Positions 7,549-16,772 of a stretch of 64,000 nucleotides of DNA are shown here, one piece after another. Within the stretch, counting starts at the first letter, position 1, and each line of letters begins with the position of its first letter. The stretch spans positions 3,033,201 through 3,097,200 of the forward strand of contig JABTUM010000001.1 of NCBI GenBank assembly GCA_015075375.1, written 5' to 3'. This DNA comes from Planctomycetota bacterium. Lineage in GTDB: Bacteria > Planctomycetota > SZUA-567 > H5-PLA8. Both the position numbers and the translations under genes were made by a program. Below the pieces are notes generated by a model. It did not search any database, was not told where the DNA came from, and was given only the letters and a program-made list of their open reading frames with translations.

Positions 7549-8460
7549 ATGGCTCCATTCAGGATGATCGCAGTAGTGATTTGCCTGTTCTACTGGACGG
7601 CTTCCGGGCATTGCGAAGAGCCTGCCTTCGACACGGCCAGAATCGAGGCCTTGACTGGCCTGAAAGGCTCCTACCAGGAGGCCGAGGACGTCTTCAAGGT
7701 CACCTCTCCGCGCAGCGATCTTCCGGTGAAGGTGGATCAGGTAGCCATGCCGCCGTTCATGGGCTTCACTTCCTGGGCCGCTTTCACTCCTGGAAAGCAG
7801 GAGCCGCTCATGGTCATGGGCGACTTGGTCCTTTTAGAGGACGAAGTGAACCCGGTTATGAGCGTGGCGCTGGGCGAGGGTCTTCAGGTCACGGCCTTGC
7901 ACAATCATTTCTTCTACGACGTTCCCAAGGTCTACTTCATGCACATCGGCGGCGAGGGCAGCCTCGAGCAACTGGCTTCAGCTGTCGGCAAGGCTATGGC
8001 CAAAGTAAAGGCCATTCGCGAGGCGCAAAAGGAACACGCAAACGGGTTTGAGGGTCCAGGGCGCCCAGACAAGAACGCCATTTCCAGCCAACCGCTTGAA
8101 GCCGTTTTCGAAGCCAAGAGCACGGCTAAAGACGGCATGTGCAAGTTCGTTTGGGGCCGAAAGGTCAAAATGGAGTGCGGCTGCGAAGCAGGCAAGGAGA
8201 TGGGCGTGAACACTTGGGCCGCCTTCGGAGGGACGGACGAGAGCGCCGTGGTCTGCGGGGATTTTGCGGTGCTGGAATCGGAACTTCAGCCAGTCCTCAA
8301 ATCGTTACGCGGTTCGGGTATCAACATCGTCGCCATCCACCATCACATGGTTGGTGAATCGCCGAGGACGCTCTTTTTGCACTATTGGGGGCGTGGAAAG
8401 GCTGCTGACTTGGCCAAAGCACTGAAGGCCGCGAAGAATGTGCAGGATCGGCAGCCTTGA
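7549..8460 (+). CDS. Exported DUF1259 (LppY/LpqO-like) protein, two repeats
   Basis: 303 residues. The ATG at 7549 has an AGGAGG site 8 bases upstream and gives a signal peptide (MAPFRMIAVVICLFYWTASG). Two DUF1259-type halves follow: around 30-150 (LKGSYQEAEDVFKV, then LQVTALHNHFFYDVPKVYFMH) and around 185-300 (CKFVWGRKVKMECG, then INIVAIHHHMVGESPRTLFL). Each half carries a His-x-His cluster that could bind metal. DUF1259 proteins are often found with chromate genes but their role is not established. It is followed 15 bases later by a stand-alone ChrB C-terminal domain gene, so the two form an operon divergent from chrB. Confidence 0.85.
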   Translation: MAPFRMIAVVICLFYWTASGHCEEPAFDTARIEALTGLKGSYQEAEDVFKVTSPRSDLPVKVDQVAMPPFMGFTSWAAFTPGKQEPLMVMGDLVLLEDEVNPVMSVALGEGLQVTALHNHFFYDVPKVYFMHIGGEGSLEQLASAVGKAMAKVKAIREAQKEHANGFEGPGRPDKNAISSQPLEAVFEAKSTAKDGMCKFVWGRKVKMECGCEAGKEMGVNTWAAFGGTDESAVVCGDFAVLESELQPVLKSLRGSGINIVAIHHHMVGESPRTLFLHYWGRGKAADLAKALKAAKNVQDRQP

Positions 8461-8475
8461 GGAAAGGAATGCGAT

Positions 8476-8934
8476 GTGAAATGGATCACGCGGGAAAAAG
8501 TTAAAGTCGATCGAGTCGCGTGCCCATGGCTCATTCAAAAATTCATTGACCCGCAAGCGGAGTTCCTATTCGTGCCCTCCGGCCAAGTGCTTGACGAAGC
8601 CCAACGGCTGGGAGCCATTCCATACGATGTACCAGGCGTCGAGTTTGGGCACCACGGCCAGGAATGCTCCTTCGATGCCCTAGTGAAAAAGCATGGACTG
8701 GACCGGGTTCCCGCGCTCGAGCTCCTGGCCAGGATCGTTAACGGAGCCGACACGGACAACAGCCTGTGGAATCAGGCTGAATCGGCTGGCCTGAAAGCTA
8801 TCGCGGAGGGCTTCCAGCGCCTCGGGTTCAAGGACGACATGGCTCAGAATCGAGCCGAATGGATCGTCTACGACGCGCTCTACGCGTACTGCCAGGATGC
8901 GATCCGGCGCGGCTGGCCCAGAACGACGAATTGA
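8476..8934 (+). CDS. Stand-alone ChrB C-terminal domain protein
   Basis: 152 residues, GTG start at 8476 with a GGAAAGG site; an ATG two bases before it is out of frame. The protein aligns only with the C-terminal half of ChrB: VDRVACPWLIQKFIDPQAEF matches IDRVGSAWLIRHFIDPAARF in chrB next door, and GHHGQECSFDALVKK matches HQGDDCTFETLVRR. It lacks the N-terminal domain. ChrB C-terminal domain-only proteins are known in chromate clusters, but what they do is unclear. The partial similarity to the neighbouring chrB (6531) suggests a duplicated, split domain. Confidence 0.85.
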   Translation: MKWITREKVKVDRVACPWLIQKFIDPQAEFLFVPSGQVLDEAQRLGAIPYDVPGVEFGHHGQECSFDALVKKHGLDRVPALELLARIVNGADTDNSLWNQAESAGLKAIAEGFQRLGFKDDMAQNRAEWIVYDALYAYCQDAIRRGWPRTTN

Positions 8935-8950
8935 CCGAACCAGCGCCGCT

Positions 8951-10294
8951 TCAGCGTTTGTCCACGAAAGGCTTCAACTCCACCCAAGCACTTAGGACAT
9001 CCCGCAATGCTTCAAGGTGCGAGAGTTTCGAAGCCGTCGCGTCGCGGCGAATCGGAAGAACCTGGTCCAAGCTCGCATCTCCCGCCTTATAGCGCGCCTC
9101 CGCCGTCTGCAACAGGCTCTGCGACCTGGGCACGATCTCTTCCGTGATCAACTTGGCCGTCTGAAGGGCGCGCATGAGCTGCAAGTGCGCGCTTCGCAAT
9201 TCGCCTTCCAGCGCGATTCGCTCCGAGCGGCCCTTGGCTTCGGCGGCGCGCCGATCCGCCTCGGCTTCGGCAACCCGGGCCTTGCCGCCGTCAAACAGCG
9301 GTATGGAGATGCTGAACCCGGCATCCAGCGCATTCAGCCGTTCGCTTCCTACGCGGCGATACAGCAGGTCCACGTTCACATTCGGGATGCGTTGTGCCTT
9401 TGCGTAGTCCACCCGTGCATGCTGAGCGGCAACTTCCGCCGCCGCGGCCAGGATACGTGGGTGCCGCTCCAGGTCGGCCGCCAGCTCCTCAAGGACAGGC
9501 AATTCCAGCGCCGCTTCGATGGCACCGGCAACCGATTCGATCTCCTTGCCGGATAGTCCCATAGCGGCAGCCAGTTCCACCAACGCCTTGGCTTTGAGCA
9601 TAGATGCGCGTTCCAGGTCAAGCCGTGCGCGTGCCCGCTCCATTTCGGCGCGAGCCACTTCGTCGGGTACGGCTTCGCCGGCATCCACCTTGCTCTTCGC
9701 GATGGCCAGACTTCGCTCGGTAACCTCAACCGCAGCGGCCAGAAGCGCACAGAGTTGGTCGTTGTATAACGCGACCGCGAAAGCCCCATGCACCCGCTTG
9801 CGAATCTCCACCCATCCCGCCGCCTGCTCGTATTCGATCCTCGTGCGGTCTGCCTGCGCGACGCGACGCGCCTTGGAGAGTTTGCCGGCCGTGGGTATCT
9901 CCTGCGAAACGCCGGCCAGGAATTCCGAATCGCCCACGTTGCCGCGATGCAGGGGCACGGTCTCCATCCTGGCGCTGAATTCCGGGTTCGGCATCTTCCC
10001 GGCTTGATTGGCGCGCGCGTCGATTCCCTCTACCGTGGCTCGCCAAAACGCCTGCTCCGGGTGGCTCTGGGCGGCCCACTCCGTCGCCTGCTCAAGAGTC
10101 AAGCCTACTAGCGGGACGATGGCGTCCTCCGCGGCAGTGCCTGCCCCTTCGAGGTCGCCTTCGAGATCGGATTCGGCCACTGCCTCGGTCGGATCGTCTT
10201 CCGGCCAGGGTTCGAACTCAGCCTCTGCTTCCGAAGCACTCAAGCCCAATCCGACTAGTATGGCCGCCAGGGCCATTACCAAGCAGTTTCGCAT
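8951..10294 (-). CDS. czcC: Outer-membrane efflux channel of TolC/CzcC family
   Basis: 447 residues from ATG 10294, which gives a signal peptide (MRNCLVMALAAILVGLGLSA); the alternative start at 10309 is 5 residues longer. Two TolC-type repeats are evident, each with long Ala/Glu/Arg coiled-coil segments (ARAEMERARARLDLERA; EAEADRRAAEAKGRSERIAL) and the inter-helix motif SISIPLFDGGKARVAEAE. It forms the outer-membrane exit duct of an RND pump. It is the last gene of the minus-strand operon adaptor-CzcA-CzcC, starting 20 bases after czcA stops. Metal specificity (Zn/Cd/Co or Cu) cannot be read from this gene. Confidence 0.88.
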   Translation of the reverse strand: MRNCLVMALAAILVGLGLSASEAEAEFEPWPEDDPTEAVAESDLEGDLEGAGTAAEDAIVPLVGLTLEQATEWAAQSHPEQAFWRATVEGIDARANQAGKMPNPEFSARMETVPLHRGNVGDSEFLAGVSQEIPTAGKLSKARRVAQADRTRIEYEQAAGWVEIRKRVHGAFAVALYNDQLCALLAAAVEVTERSLAIAKSKVDAGEAVPDEVARAEMERARARLDLERASMLKAKALVELAAAMGLSGKEIESVAGAIEAALELPVLEELAADLERHPRILAAAAEVAAQHARVDYAKAQRIPNVNVDLLYRRVGSERLNALDAGFSISIPLFDGGKARVAEAEADRRAAEAKGRSERIALEGELRSAHLQLMRALQTAKLITEEIVPRSQSLLQTAEARYKAGDASLDQVLPIRRDATASKLSHLEALRDVLSAWVELKPFVDKR

Positions 10295-10314
10295 TTCCCA
10301 TCCCCCCACATCAT

Positions 10315-13300
10315 TCAGTTGCCGGCGCTGGGCTTTCCGAATCGCAAATACAGCGCGGGCACGACGATCATGTTCAGCAGCATGGACGAGAGCAGGCCGA
10401 ATAAGATGACGATGGCCATGGGCGTCTGAATTTCGTTACCCGGCTTGCCGCCACCAAGCGCCAGCGGGATCAGCGCCAAACCCGCGGCCAGCGCCGTCAT
10501 CAGAATCGGCGCCAGACGCTCCAGGGAGCCGCGATAGACGGCTTCCTGGAAATCGGTCACCCCCTCGTGTTCTTGGAGGTGCCGGATATGAGAAACCAGC
10601 ATGATCCCATTTCGCGCGGCGATGCCGAACACGGTGATGAAGCCGATCATGGAAGCCACGGACAATACGCCGCCCGAAACGAATACGCCCAAAATCCCGC
10701 CGATTAGCGCCAAGGGCAGATTGAGCATGATCAGGAAAGCGTCGCGCGCGGAACCGAAAGCCAGATGCAAGACCAGGCCGATCGCCAGGATGACCGCAAT
10801 GCCCAGTATCACCAGCACCCGGCCTGCTTCGGTGGCGCTTTCGAACTGACCGCCGTACTCCACGCTGTACCCCGGCTCTTCCGCCAGGATGGGGTCCACG
10901 CGAGAGCGGATGTCTTGCACGACCGAGGTCACGTCACGGCCGGCAACATTACAACTGATGACGATCTTCCGCTCCACCTGCTCGCGGCTGATCGTGTTCG
11001 GTCCGGCGTCCTTGCGGATGTCCGCCACGGACCTCAAGGCCACCTTGTACCCCTGGGGCGTATGAATGGGAAGGTCGCCGAGCGTATCCGTGGTCCAGGC
11101 CTCGGTGCCGGCCACCTTCACCACCAGATCAAACGAGTTCCGGCCCTCGATGACGCGAGAGACCGTGGATCCCTGTAACCCCGCTTCCAGGGTGTGCGCG
11201 ACATCCTGTACCTGCAATCCGTGGTGCGCCATGGCCGCACGATCCATGTTGGTCTTCAGAATAGGGATGTCCATTTGCTGCTCCACCGACAAGTCCACCA
11301 CGCCGGGAACGGTACTGATCTCCTGGCGCGCCTTCTCGGCCAGCTTGCGCAACCGATACAGGTCTTCGCCGAAGATCTTAATGGCGACGCTGGCGCGGGT
11401 TCCCGAGAGCATGTGGTCAATGCGGTGAGAGATAGGCTGGCCGATGGTGATGTTGACGCCGGGCACCTGGGAGAGATCCTGCCGCAGCGCATCCAGGAAT
11501 ACCTCCTTGCTCCGTTCCTTCATGGACAGGGAGACTTCCAATTCCGCGGCCTCGACCCCCTGGGCGTGCTCGTCTAGCTCAGCCCGTCCCGTGCGCCGAG
11601 CCATCGCCACGACCTCGGGGTGCTGCATCAGCGTCTGTTCCACGATCCGGCCCAGTTCGTTGGACTCTGCCAGCGAGGTTCCAGGCAGCGTGACCACCGC
11701 GATGGTCAAGCTACCCTCGTTGAATTCCGGCAGGAACGCGAAGCCGAGTTTGGTCGAAGCGAATACCGCTCCGGCCAGTAGCAGGACGCTGGGCAGGGTG
11801 ACCAGCCACCAGCGCGTCAGGATCGGCTTCAGCATCTTGCCGTAGCCTGCCTTCAACCATCTCACGAGCAGGGGCTCGTGACCTGTGCGGACGCCCTTGC
11901 TGTTGGGCAGGAGTAAATGACAGAGCGCCGGGGTGACGGTAACCGCGACGAAGAGCGAAGCGGCGAGCGAGACGACATATGCCACACCCAGCGGTCGCAA
12001 GAGCCGGCCTTCCACGCCCGAGAGGAAAAACAGGGGCGTGAACACCAGCACGATAATGACCGTTGCGAAGACGATGGACGATCGAATCTCGATGCTGGCG
12101 TCCAATACAACGGATAGCGTCGGCCTGCGCTGATGCTCTGGGATCGCCGCATTCTCTCTCAGTCGCCGGAATACGTTCTCCACGTCAATAATGGCGTCGT
12201 CCACCAACGCGCCAATGGCGATGGCCATGCCGCCTAAGGTCATCGTGTTGATGGTCGCATCGAAGGCCCAAAGCACGAGTATGGCCGAAACGAGCGAAAG
12301 CGGAATCGCAGTCAGCGTGATCAAGGTGGCGCGCAGGTTGGCCAGAAAGACCAGGACGATAATAATGACCAGGATGCCGCCGTCCCGAAGCGCGTGAACG
12401 ACGTTGTTGACCGCCACTTGAATGAAGTCCGCCTGCCGAAAGAGATGCTTGTTGATCTTCATGCCTTGCGGCAGCTTGGCCGAGAGATCGTCCATGACCG
12501 AATCCAGCTCTCGCGTCAAAGTCAGGGTATTGGCGCCCGGTTGCTTCTGAATGCCGATGATCACGGCGGGCTTTCCCATTGCGGAACCTTCGCCCCGCTT
12601 CGGCGCTTCACCAATCTGTACGGATCCCAGATCGGAAACCTTGATGGGTACTCCGTCCACGGAGGTAACGACGGTCTGCGCAATGTCGTTCAGGTTCTGG
12701 TACCGTCCCAGGCCCTTGACGAGGTATTCCGAACCGCCCTCCACCATGAACCCGGCGGACACATTCTCGTTGGAAGCGCTCAAAGCCGCGCTGACCTGAC
12801 TGATCGAAAGACCGTAGGTGTTCAGCTTCTCGGGAGAGAGCACGACTTGATACTGCTTCTCGCCGCCGCCAATGGGCGTTACTTGGGCGACACCGGGCAC
12901 GGAAAGCAGCCTGCGTCGGATGACGGAATCGGCCGTCGTGCGCAATTCGATGGGCGTATGGTGTTCCGAAGTGAGCGAAAGGAACATGACCTCGCCCATG
13001 ATCGACGAGATGGGCGCGAGAATCGGCCGCTCGACATCGGGCGGAAGATCGCCGGTCACCAACGCCAGCTTTTCGCTGACGACCTGCCGGGCCAGGTATA
13101 TGTCCGCGCCCCACTCGAACTCGACCCAGACCACCGAAATGCCCACCGCCGTGGATGAACGTACGCGGCGGACGCCGGGCGAACCGTTCAGCGCCGCCTC
13201 GATGGGAAAGGTGACTTGGCTCTCCACTTCCGTGGGGTCCATGCCGTGCGCTTCCGTGATGACCGTCACCGTTGGCGCGGTAAGGTCCGGGAACACGTCA

Positions 13301-13407
13301 ATCGGCATGCGCGTGGCAAGATATCCACCCACCGCGCAAAGCAGCGTAGCCATGAGCAGGACGGCCGCCCGGTTGTGGAGCGACCATCGAATCAGGAAGT
13401 CGATCAT
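10315..13407 (-). CDS. czcA: Heavy-metal efflux RND permease, CzcA family
   Basis: 1030 residues, the standard length. The first helix starts MIDFLIRWSLHNRAAVLLMA, followed by DVFPDLTAPTVTV. The proton-relay segment of helix 4 is intact (GGMAIAIGALVDDAIIDVEN, with two Asp residues), which is the usual CzcA pattern. The porter domains and the second helix bundle are complete, ending near LRFGKPSAGN. The enzyme uses proton influx to move divalent metal cations outward. It lies 9 bases after the adaptor gene, with a GGAG site. It is more CzcA-like than the CusA-type pump at 21538, which suggests different substrates. Confidence 0.92.
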   Translation of the reverse strand: MIDFLIRWSLHNRAAVLLMATLLCAVGGYLATRMPIDVFPDLTAPTVTVITEAHGMDPTEVESQVTFPIEAALNGSPGVRRVRSSTAVGISVVWVEFEWGADIYLARQVVSEKLALVTGDLPPDVERPILAPISSIMGEVMFLSLTSEHHTPIELRTTADSVIRRRLLSVPGVAQVTPIGGGEKQYQVVLSPEKLNTYGLSISQVSAALSASNENVSAGFMVEGGSEYLVKGLGRYQNLNDIAQTVVTSVDGVPIKVSDLGSVQIGEAPKRGEGSAMGKPAVIIGIQKQPGANTLTLTRELDSVMDDLSAKLPQGMKINKHLFRQADFIQVAVNNVVHALRDGGILVIIIVLVFLANLRATLITLTAIPLSLVSAILVLWAFDATINTMTLGGMAIAIGALVDDAIIDVENVFRRLRENAAIPEHQRRPTLSVVLDASIEIRSSIVFATVIIVLVFTPLFFLSGVEGRLLRPLGVAYVVSLAASLFVAVTVTPALCHLLLPNSKGVRTGHEPLLVRWLKAGYGKMLKPILTRWWLVTLPSVLLLAGAVFASTKLGFAFLPEFNEGSLTIAVVTLPGTSLAESNELGRIVEQTLMQHPEVVAMARRTGRAELDEHAQGVEAAELEVSLSMKERSKEVFLDALRQDLSQVPGVNITIGQPISHRIDHMLSGTRASVAIKIFGEDLYRLRKLAEKARQEISTVPGVVDLSVEQQMDIPILKTNMDRAAMAHHGLQVQDVAHTLEAGLQGSTVSRVIEGRNSFDLVVKVAGTEAWTTDTLGDLPIHTPQGYKVALRSVADIRKDAGPNTISREQVERKIVISCNVAGRDVTSVVQDIRSRVDPILAEEPGYSVEYGGQFESATEAGRVLVILGIAVILAIGLVLHLAFGSARDAFLIMLNLPLALIGGILGVFVSGGVLSVASMIGFITVFGIAARNGIMLVSHIRHLQEHEGVTDFQEAVYRGSLERLAPILMTALAAGLALIPLALGGGKPGNEIQTPMAIVILFGLLSSMLLNMIVVPALYLRFGKPSAGN

Positions 13408-13416
13408 CGTGGGCTC

Positions 13417-15099
13417 CTAGTGCGCGTGGCCATGTGCGGGGATGACCGTGGAAACCGATGCCAGCCGCACTGCATAGGCGCCCTTCGTGACGACCCGCTC
13501 GCCGGCCTCCAGGCCGGAAAGCACCTGCACCATTCCTCCATCTCGAATGCCGAGCGTAAGCTCCCGCTTTTCGAACGCCTCCCCGCCTAGCATGACGTAG
13601 ACCACCGGCCGGCCGTCTTCGTCCACGAGCGCCGAAGCAGGGATCGCGACGGCCTCTTCCGCGTGGGCGGTCTCCAGGAAAACCGGTACGGCTAAGCCTA
13701 TTTTGAGCAGGTCGTCCTTGTTCCGTGTCTCGTACACCAAGCGCGCGGTTCGGGTTGTAGGGTCGATTTCCTGTCCGGCCATGAGCAGGCGTCCGGCGCC
13801 TTCTCCCGTCAGCGCGATGGGTTCGCCTTTCTTGCCGGGCACCTCGAAATAGGCGCCCAGCCCGCTCGCGGCACGACTCAAGTCGGCCTCGGAAATGCGC
13901 GCCTCGACCAAAACGGTCGAAGGGTCCAAGATGACGAACAGTGCTCGGTCGGCCGAAACGTGTTCGCCGAGCACGGCGTTGATTTCGGTGATGGTCCCGG
14001 AAATCGGAGCTTTCAGCTCGACCGGTGGGTAGCCTTTGCGCGGATCGGAGCTCTCGGGCAAGGCGGACATGCGAACCTTGGCGTCCTCGTATGCTTTCTT
14101 CATGGCTGCTGCAGCATCCATGCTGGCCTGCGCGGCTCGGACTGCGAATTCCGCCTCTTCCAGTTCGCGTTTCGATTTGGCCTGTTCCTCGAAGAGCTTC
14201 TTTACCCGGACGAGGATCGCCTGCGCTTGTTCGAAGGCCACGCGCTCTCGGATGGCGTTTGATTCGATCTCGGCGCCTTTTACCGCGAACTCGGTTTCGA
14301 GTGCCTTAATCTGGACCTGGTTTCCGTGGAACGCGAGCAGATCGGAGCCGGCGACCGGCGGATGAACCACCGCGATCACCTGTCCGGCATCGACCTTGTC
14401 GCCGAGCATCGGCAGTGGCTTGCCCGCGGGCGCTTCCAGACGTCCCGAGAAGGGCGGAGTCACGACACCCTTGGTTCCGGGCTTGAGCGCCACGAATCCG
14501 GCCAGGCGGATGCGCTCGATCATCCGGCGCTTGGTAACCGGCTCCGTGCCCGCCAGGATCTTCCATTGCTGTTCCTTCAAGAACGAAATGCCTTCAGGGG
14601 CTTCTTGCTCGGGGGCCTCATCGGCCGCTGCTTGGCTGGGGTAAACGGTTAAGGTTCCGATGTCCTCAATCACTTCCGGACCTTCGACGGGCGGAATGCG
14701 CAGCGACACCTTCCAGGCGCCGGCCTTGGGGAACGTAATGCTGGGAATGTAGATGCCCGTGCGATCGGGGTTCTGGCAGGGATGTTCCTGGGTCTCTCCG
14801 CCGGGTCCCTGCATGACGAAAGTGAGCGTGCCCCGCTGACGAGGCTCCAGGGTCTGCATGTCGGTTACGTGGGTGATAAATCGAGTCGGCGTTCCGGCTA
14901 CGATGTAGCGGTGCTCGATGAAGAGTTCGTACCGCTTGCCCCAAACCGTGATCTGGGCGGTCTTGGGCTCTTCCTGTTCCTGACCTTCTTCGCCCTGGGT
15001 GCGCGGCTGGTCAGGCGCTTGGGATCCACACCCGAAGAGCACGGCGAACGAGCCCACAGCCAGGAAATAAATCATCAGATATTCACGCGAACGGCACAT
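13417..15099 (-). CDS. czcB: RND periplasmic adaptor lipoprotein with extra N-terminal domain
   Basis: 560 residues from ATG 15099 with a GGGGG site. A lipobox (VLFGC) follows the signal helix, so it is a lipoprotein. Residues 50-175 form a beta-rich domain not found in standard CzcB proteins (ITVWGKRYELFIEHRYIVAG, then FPKAGAWKVSLRIPP), resembling the YtkA/FixH type. The adaptor core follows: lipoyl half-motif (GRLEAPAGKPLPMLGDKVDA), coiled coil rich in Glu/Ala/Lys (330-390), second lipoyl half (LKAPISGTITEINAVLGEHV) and the beta-barrel, ending HGHAH. It links the CzcA pump to the CzcC duct. It is probably the first pump gene of the operon, downstream of the His-rich gene. Confidence 0.9.
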   Translation of the reverse strand: MCRSREYLMIYFLAVGSFAVLFGCGSQAPDQPRTQGEEGQEQEEPKTAQITVWGKRYELFIEHRYIVAGTPTRFITHVTDMQTLEPRQRGTLTFVMQGPGGETQEHPCQNPDRTGIYIPSITFPKAGAWKVSLRIPPVEGPEVIEDIGTLTVYPSQAAADEAPEQEAPEGISFLKEQQWKILAGTEPVTKRRMIERIRLAGFVALKPGTKGVVTPPFSGRLEAPAGKPLPMLGDKVDAGQVIAVVHPPVAGSDLLAFHGNQVQIKALETEFAVKGAEIESNAIRERVAFEQAQAILVRVKKLFEEQAKSKRELEEAEFAVRAAQASMDAAAAMKKAYEDAKVRMSALPESSDPRKGYPPVELKAPISGTITEINAVLGEHVSADRALFVILDPSTVLVEARISEADLSRAASGLGAYFEVPGKKGEPIALTGEGAGRLLMAGQEIDPTTRTARLVYETRNKDDLLKIGLAVPVFLETAHAEEAVAIPASALVDEDGRPVVYVMLGGEAFEKRELTLGIRDGGMVQVLSGLEAGERVVTKGAYAVRLASVSTVIPAHGHAH

Positions 15100-15190
15100 A
15101 ACTACCCCCTTGAGAGTTGACCGTGCATAGCCATGGTCGCCCATGGCATTCAAAACGAATTGGGTTGAAGCAGGTCAGAGAACCGATAGG

Positions 15191-15634
15191 TCAGACGACA
15201 GGAGGGGCGCGTGGGGATGAGCTACAGCCTGCCAGGAGCCGGAACTTAAGGTGCCCGATCCAATCAGGAAGCGTTTGCACTTCCTGGTCCTGCACCACGA
15301 CTTCAAAAGGGACTTCGCGAGGCAACACAACCGCGAAAAACGCCGCGTGCGCTTGCGTGGTTGGCCTTAAACAGGTGTGACCATGACCGGAATGGTGGCC
15401 GTCTTCTTTAATGGGATCTGAAGACCCAGCATCGCCCTTATCCTCATGGTGTTCACCTTGCTGGCCATGGTGGTGGCCCGCATGAGAACTAGAGTCGTCA
15501 TGGGAATGCGTCAGGATTGGGTCGTGGTGGTGAGGCGACACGAGCACGTGAATGGGCAAATAGCCCATCTGGAGCGAGAGGCACAGGGCCAAGGCTACGG
15601 ACATAAGCCCTTGAGAATGAAATGGCATGCGCAT
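15191..15634 (-). CDS. Small exported His-rich protein, putative periplasmic metal binder
   Basis: 147 residues. A hydrophobic export segment lies at residues 8-35 (SVALALCLSLQMGYLPIHVL), followed by a His/Asp/Gly-rich region (HHHDPILTHSHDDSSSHAGH, then HHGQQGEHHEDKG) and a less charged C-terminus. It resembles CzcE/CopK-style or His-rich periplasmic buffers only in composition, so no family name is given. The initiating Met is uncertain and no clear ribosome site is present. It is the first gene of the Czc operon on the minus strand, 91 bases before the adaptor start, and could sequester metal or pass it to the adaptor, whose own C-terminus also ends in His residues. Confidence 0.6.
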   Translation of the reverse strand: MRMPFHSQGLMSVALALCLSLQMGYLPIHVLVSPHHHDPILTHSHDDSSSHAGHHHGQQGEHHEDKGDAGSSDPIKEDGHHSGHGHTCLRPTTQAHAAFFAVVLPREVPFEVVVQDQEVQTLPDWIGHLKFRLLAGCSSSPRAPPVV

Positions 15635-15640
15635 GTGCGC

Positions 15641-15671
15641 GGGAATTTCCCAGACCCCGGGCGATTGTCAA
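15641..15671 (-). promoter_or_regulatory. Candidate promoter and palindromic operator of the Czc operon
   Basis: On the minus strand a -35 TTGACA (complement of 15666-15671) is followed 17 bases later by AAATTC. The -10 region lies inside the perfect palindrome GGGAATTTCCC (15641-15651). The -10 is weak, which fits an activated or repressed metal promoter. Confidence 0.35.
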
Positions 15672-15753
15672 GTTGATTCCAAGAGCCCTGAGTGCTCCAT
15701 CAACAGCAACCTCACTAACCCAGACCTCAGAAAAACCCCAAAAACAATCAGGA

Positions 15754-16080
15754 TCAGTTACCCCTCGTCTGCTTTTGGTACCTCTGCATGACCTTGGTGC
15801 GCGGGGCGCCAGCAACCAAGCCGTGGATCGCCTCTACGACCTGGGCGTCCGTCGCCGGGAGCCGCAAGCAGCCCTGGTCCCGTAGTTCAAGCGCACGGTC
15901 GGTTTCCGCTTCGGTCAGTTCCCTTTCGGCATAAAGCAGGATTGCAGTGGACGTGATCGAACCGGAGCGGATCTTCTGGGCCAGCGCGAATCCGGGTTCA
16001 TCGGCCGGGAGCACGACGGCGCTGGGCTGTAAGCTGCCGGCCTTCAACCAAGCATCTGCGGCTGAGGCAGAAACGGGTAC
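15754..16080 (-). pseudogene. 5'-truncated copy of the helix-turn-helix/receiver-like regulator at 27032-27685
   Basis: The frame aligns with the C-terminal half of the protein encoded at 27032-27685: VVLPADEPGFALAQKIR against LLLAADDGGWVLAQKAR, and YAERELTEAETDRALELRDQG against VAERDLSDQETARALSLRIQG. The similarity continues upstream of the only plausible start codon (a TTG at 16047) to about 16080, where the frame closes, so the helix-turn-helix half is missing. I call it a truncated gene. A small functional protein starting at 16047 is less likely. Confidence 0.6.
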
Positions 16081-16183
16081 ATAGCTTCTGGATCATCCAC
16101 AAGTAGCTGATGAGGTTGAGTGGGAATTGAGGCAAGGAAAGGGACTTGTCAAGAAGGGGGTAAGTCCACTAGGGTTTTTGAAT

Positions 16184-16603
16184 ATGAAATGGATTCGGCT
16201 AAGTATATTCGGCTTGCTTCTCCCGATGCTCTTCCTCGGGGCTGGATTCGGCATCTGCCCTTGCCGCCTCATGTCCTCACTTTACGCAGAGGTTTCCCCT
16301 GAAACGGTGGTCGTGCGTTCCTGCTGCCGTTCGGTTGAGACATCTCGGCAGAAAGTCGCGGAAAAGCAAGTCGCACAACACAATGCCTGCTGTTGTGGTT
16401 GTAAGGTATTCCTTGGAAGCGTTCAGGACAGCAAGATCTTTGAAGGCAGAACGGACTCCTCGAAAGTTGCTTGTGCCGTCCTTTTTAGTTTCGCGGTGCC
16501 GAAGATGGTGGACGATTTGTATGCGCATTCCGTCGGGCCGGCGCCTCCTTCTAAGATTTCCACTCGCCCCATTTACCTCTTGAAGTCTGCGTTCCTGCTC
16601 TAA
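16184..16603 (+). CDS. Small exported Cys-rich protein
   Basis: 139 residues from ATG 16184; longer upstream starts are rejected because they remove the signal peptide from the N-terminus. The opening MKWIRLSIFGLLLPMLFLGA is a signal helix, followed by CPC, SCC and a dense ACCCGC motif at about residues 25-75. Those Cys clusters could bind soft metals such as Cu+ or Hg2+, but I recognise no family. It stands directly before the Cus-type RND operon on the same strand, so a role in periplasmic copper or silver handling is plausible by context. Confidence 0.55.
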   Translation: MKWIRLSIFGLLLPMLFLGAGFGICPCRLMSSLYAEVSPETVVVRSCCRSVETSRQKVAEKQVAQHNACCCGCKVFLGSVQDSKIFEGRTDSSKVACAVLFSFAVPKMVDDLYAHSVGPAPPSKISTRPIYLLKSAFLL

Positions 16604-16772
16604 CGGTTCCCCATAATCTATATGTGATCAGACCCCTCACGGTCTGTCAGGAATTCGGAGCTTCGGGCTCCATCGTAAGCGGTATTCCGGCATTATGCCC
16701 AATGTTAAGGGCTCTAAGAGCGATGCCGAAGCAGACTTGACCCAAGCTCCGATTCTTTGCGGGTTGCGCAAT

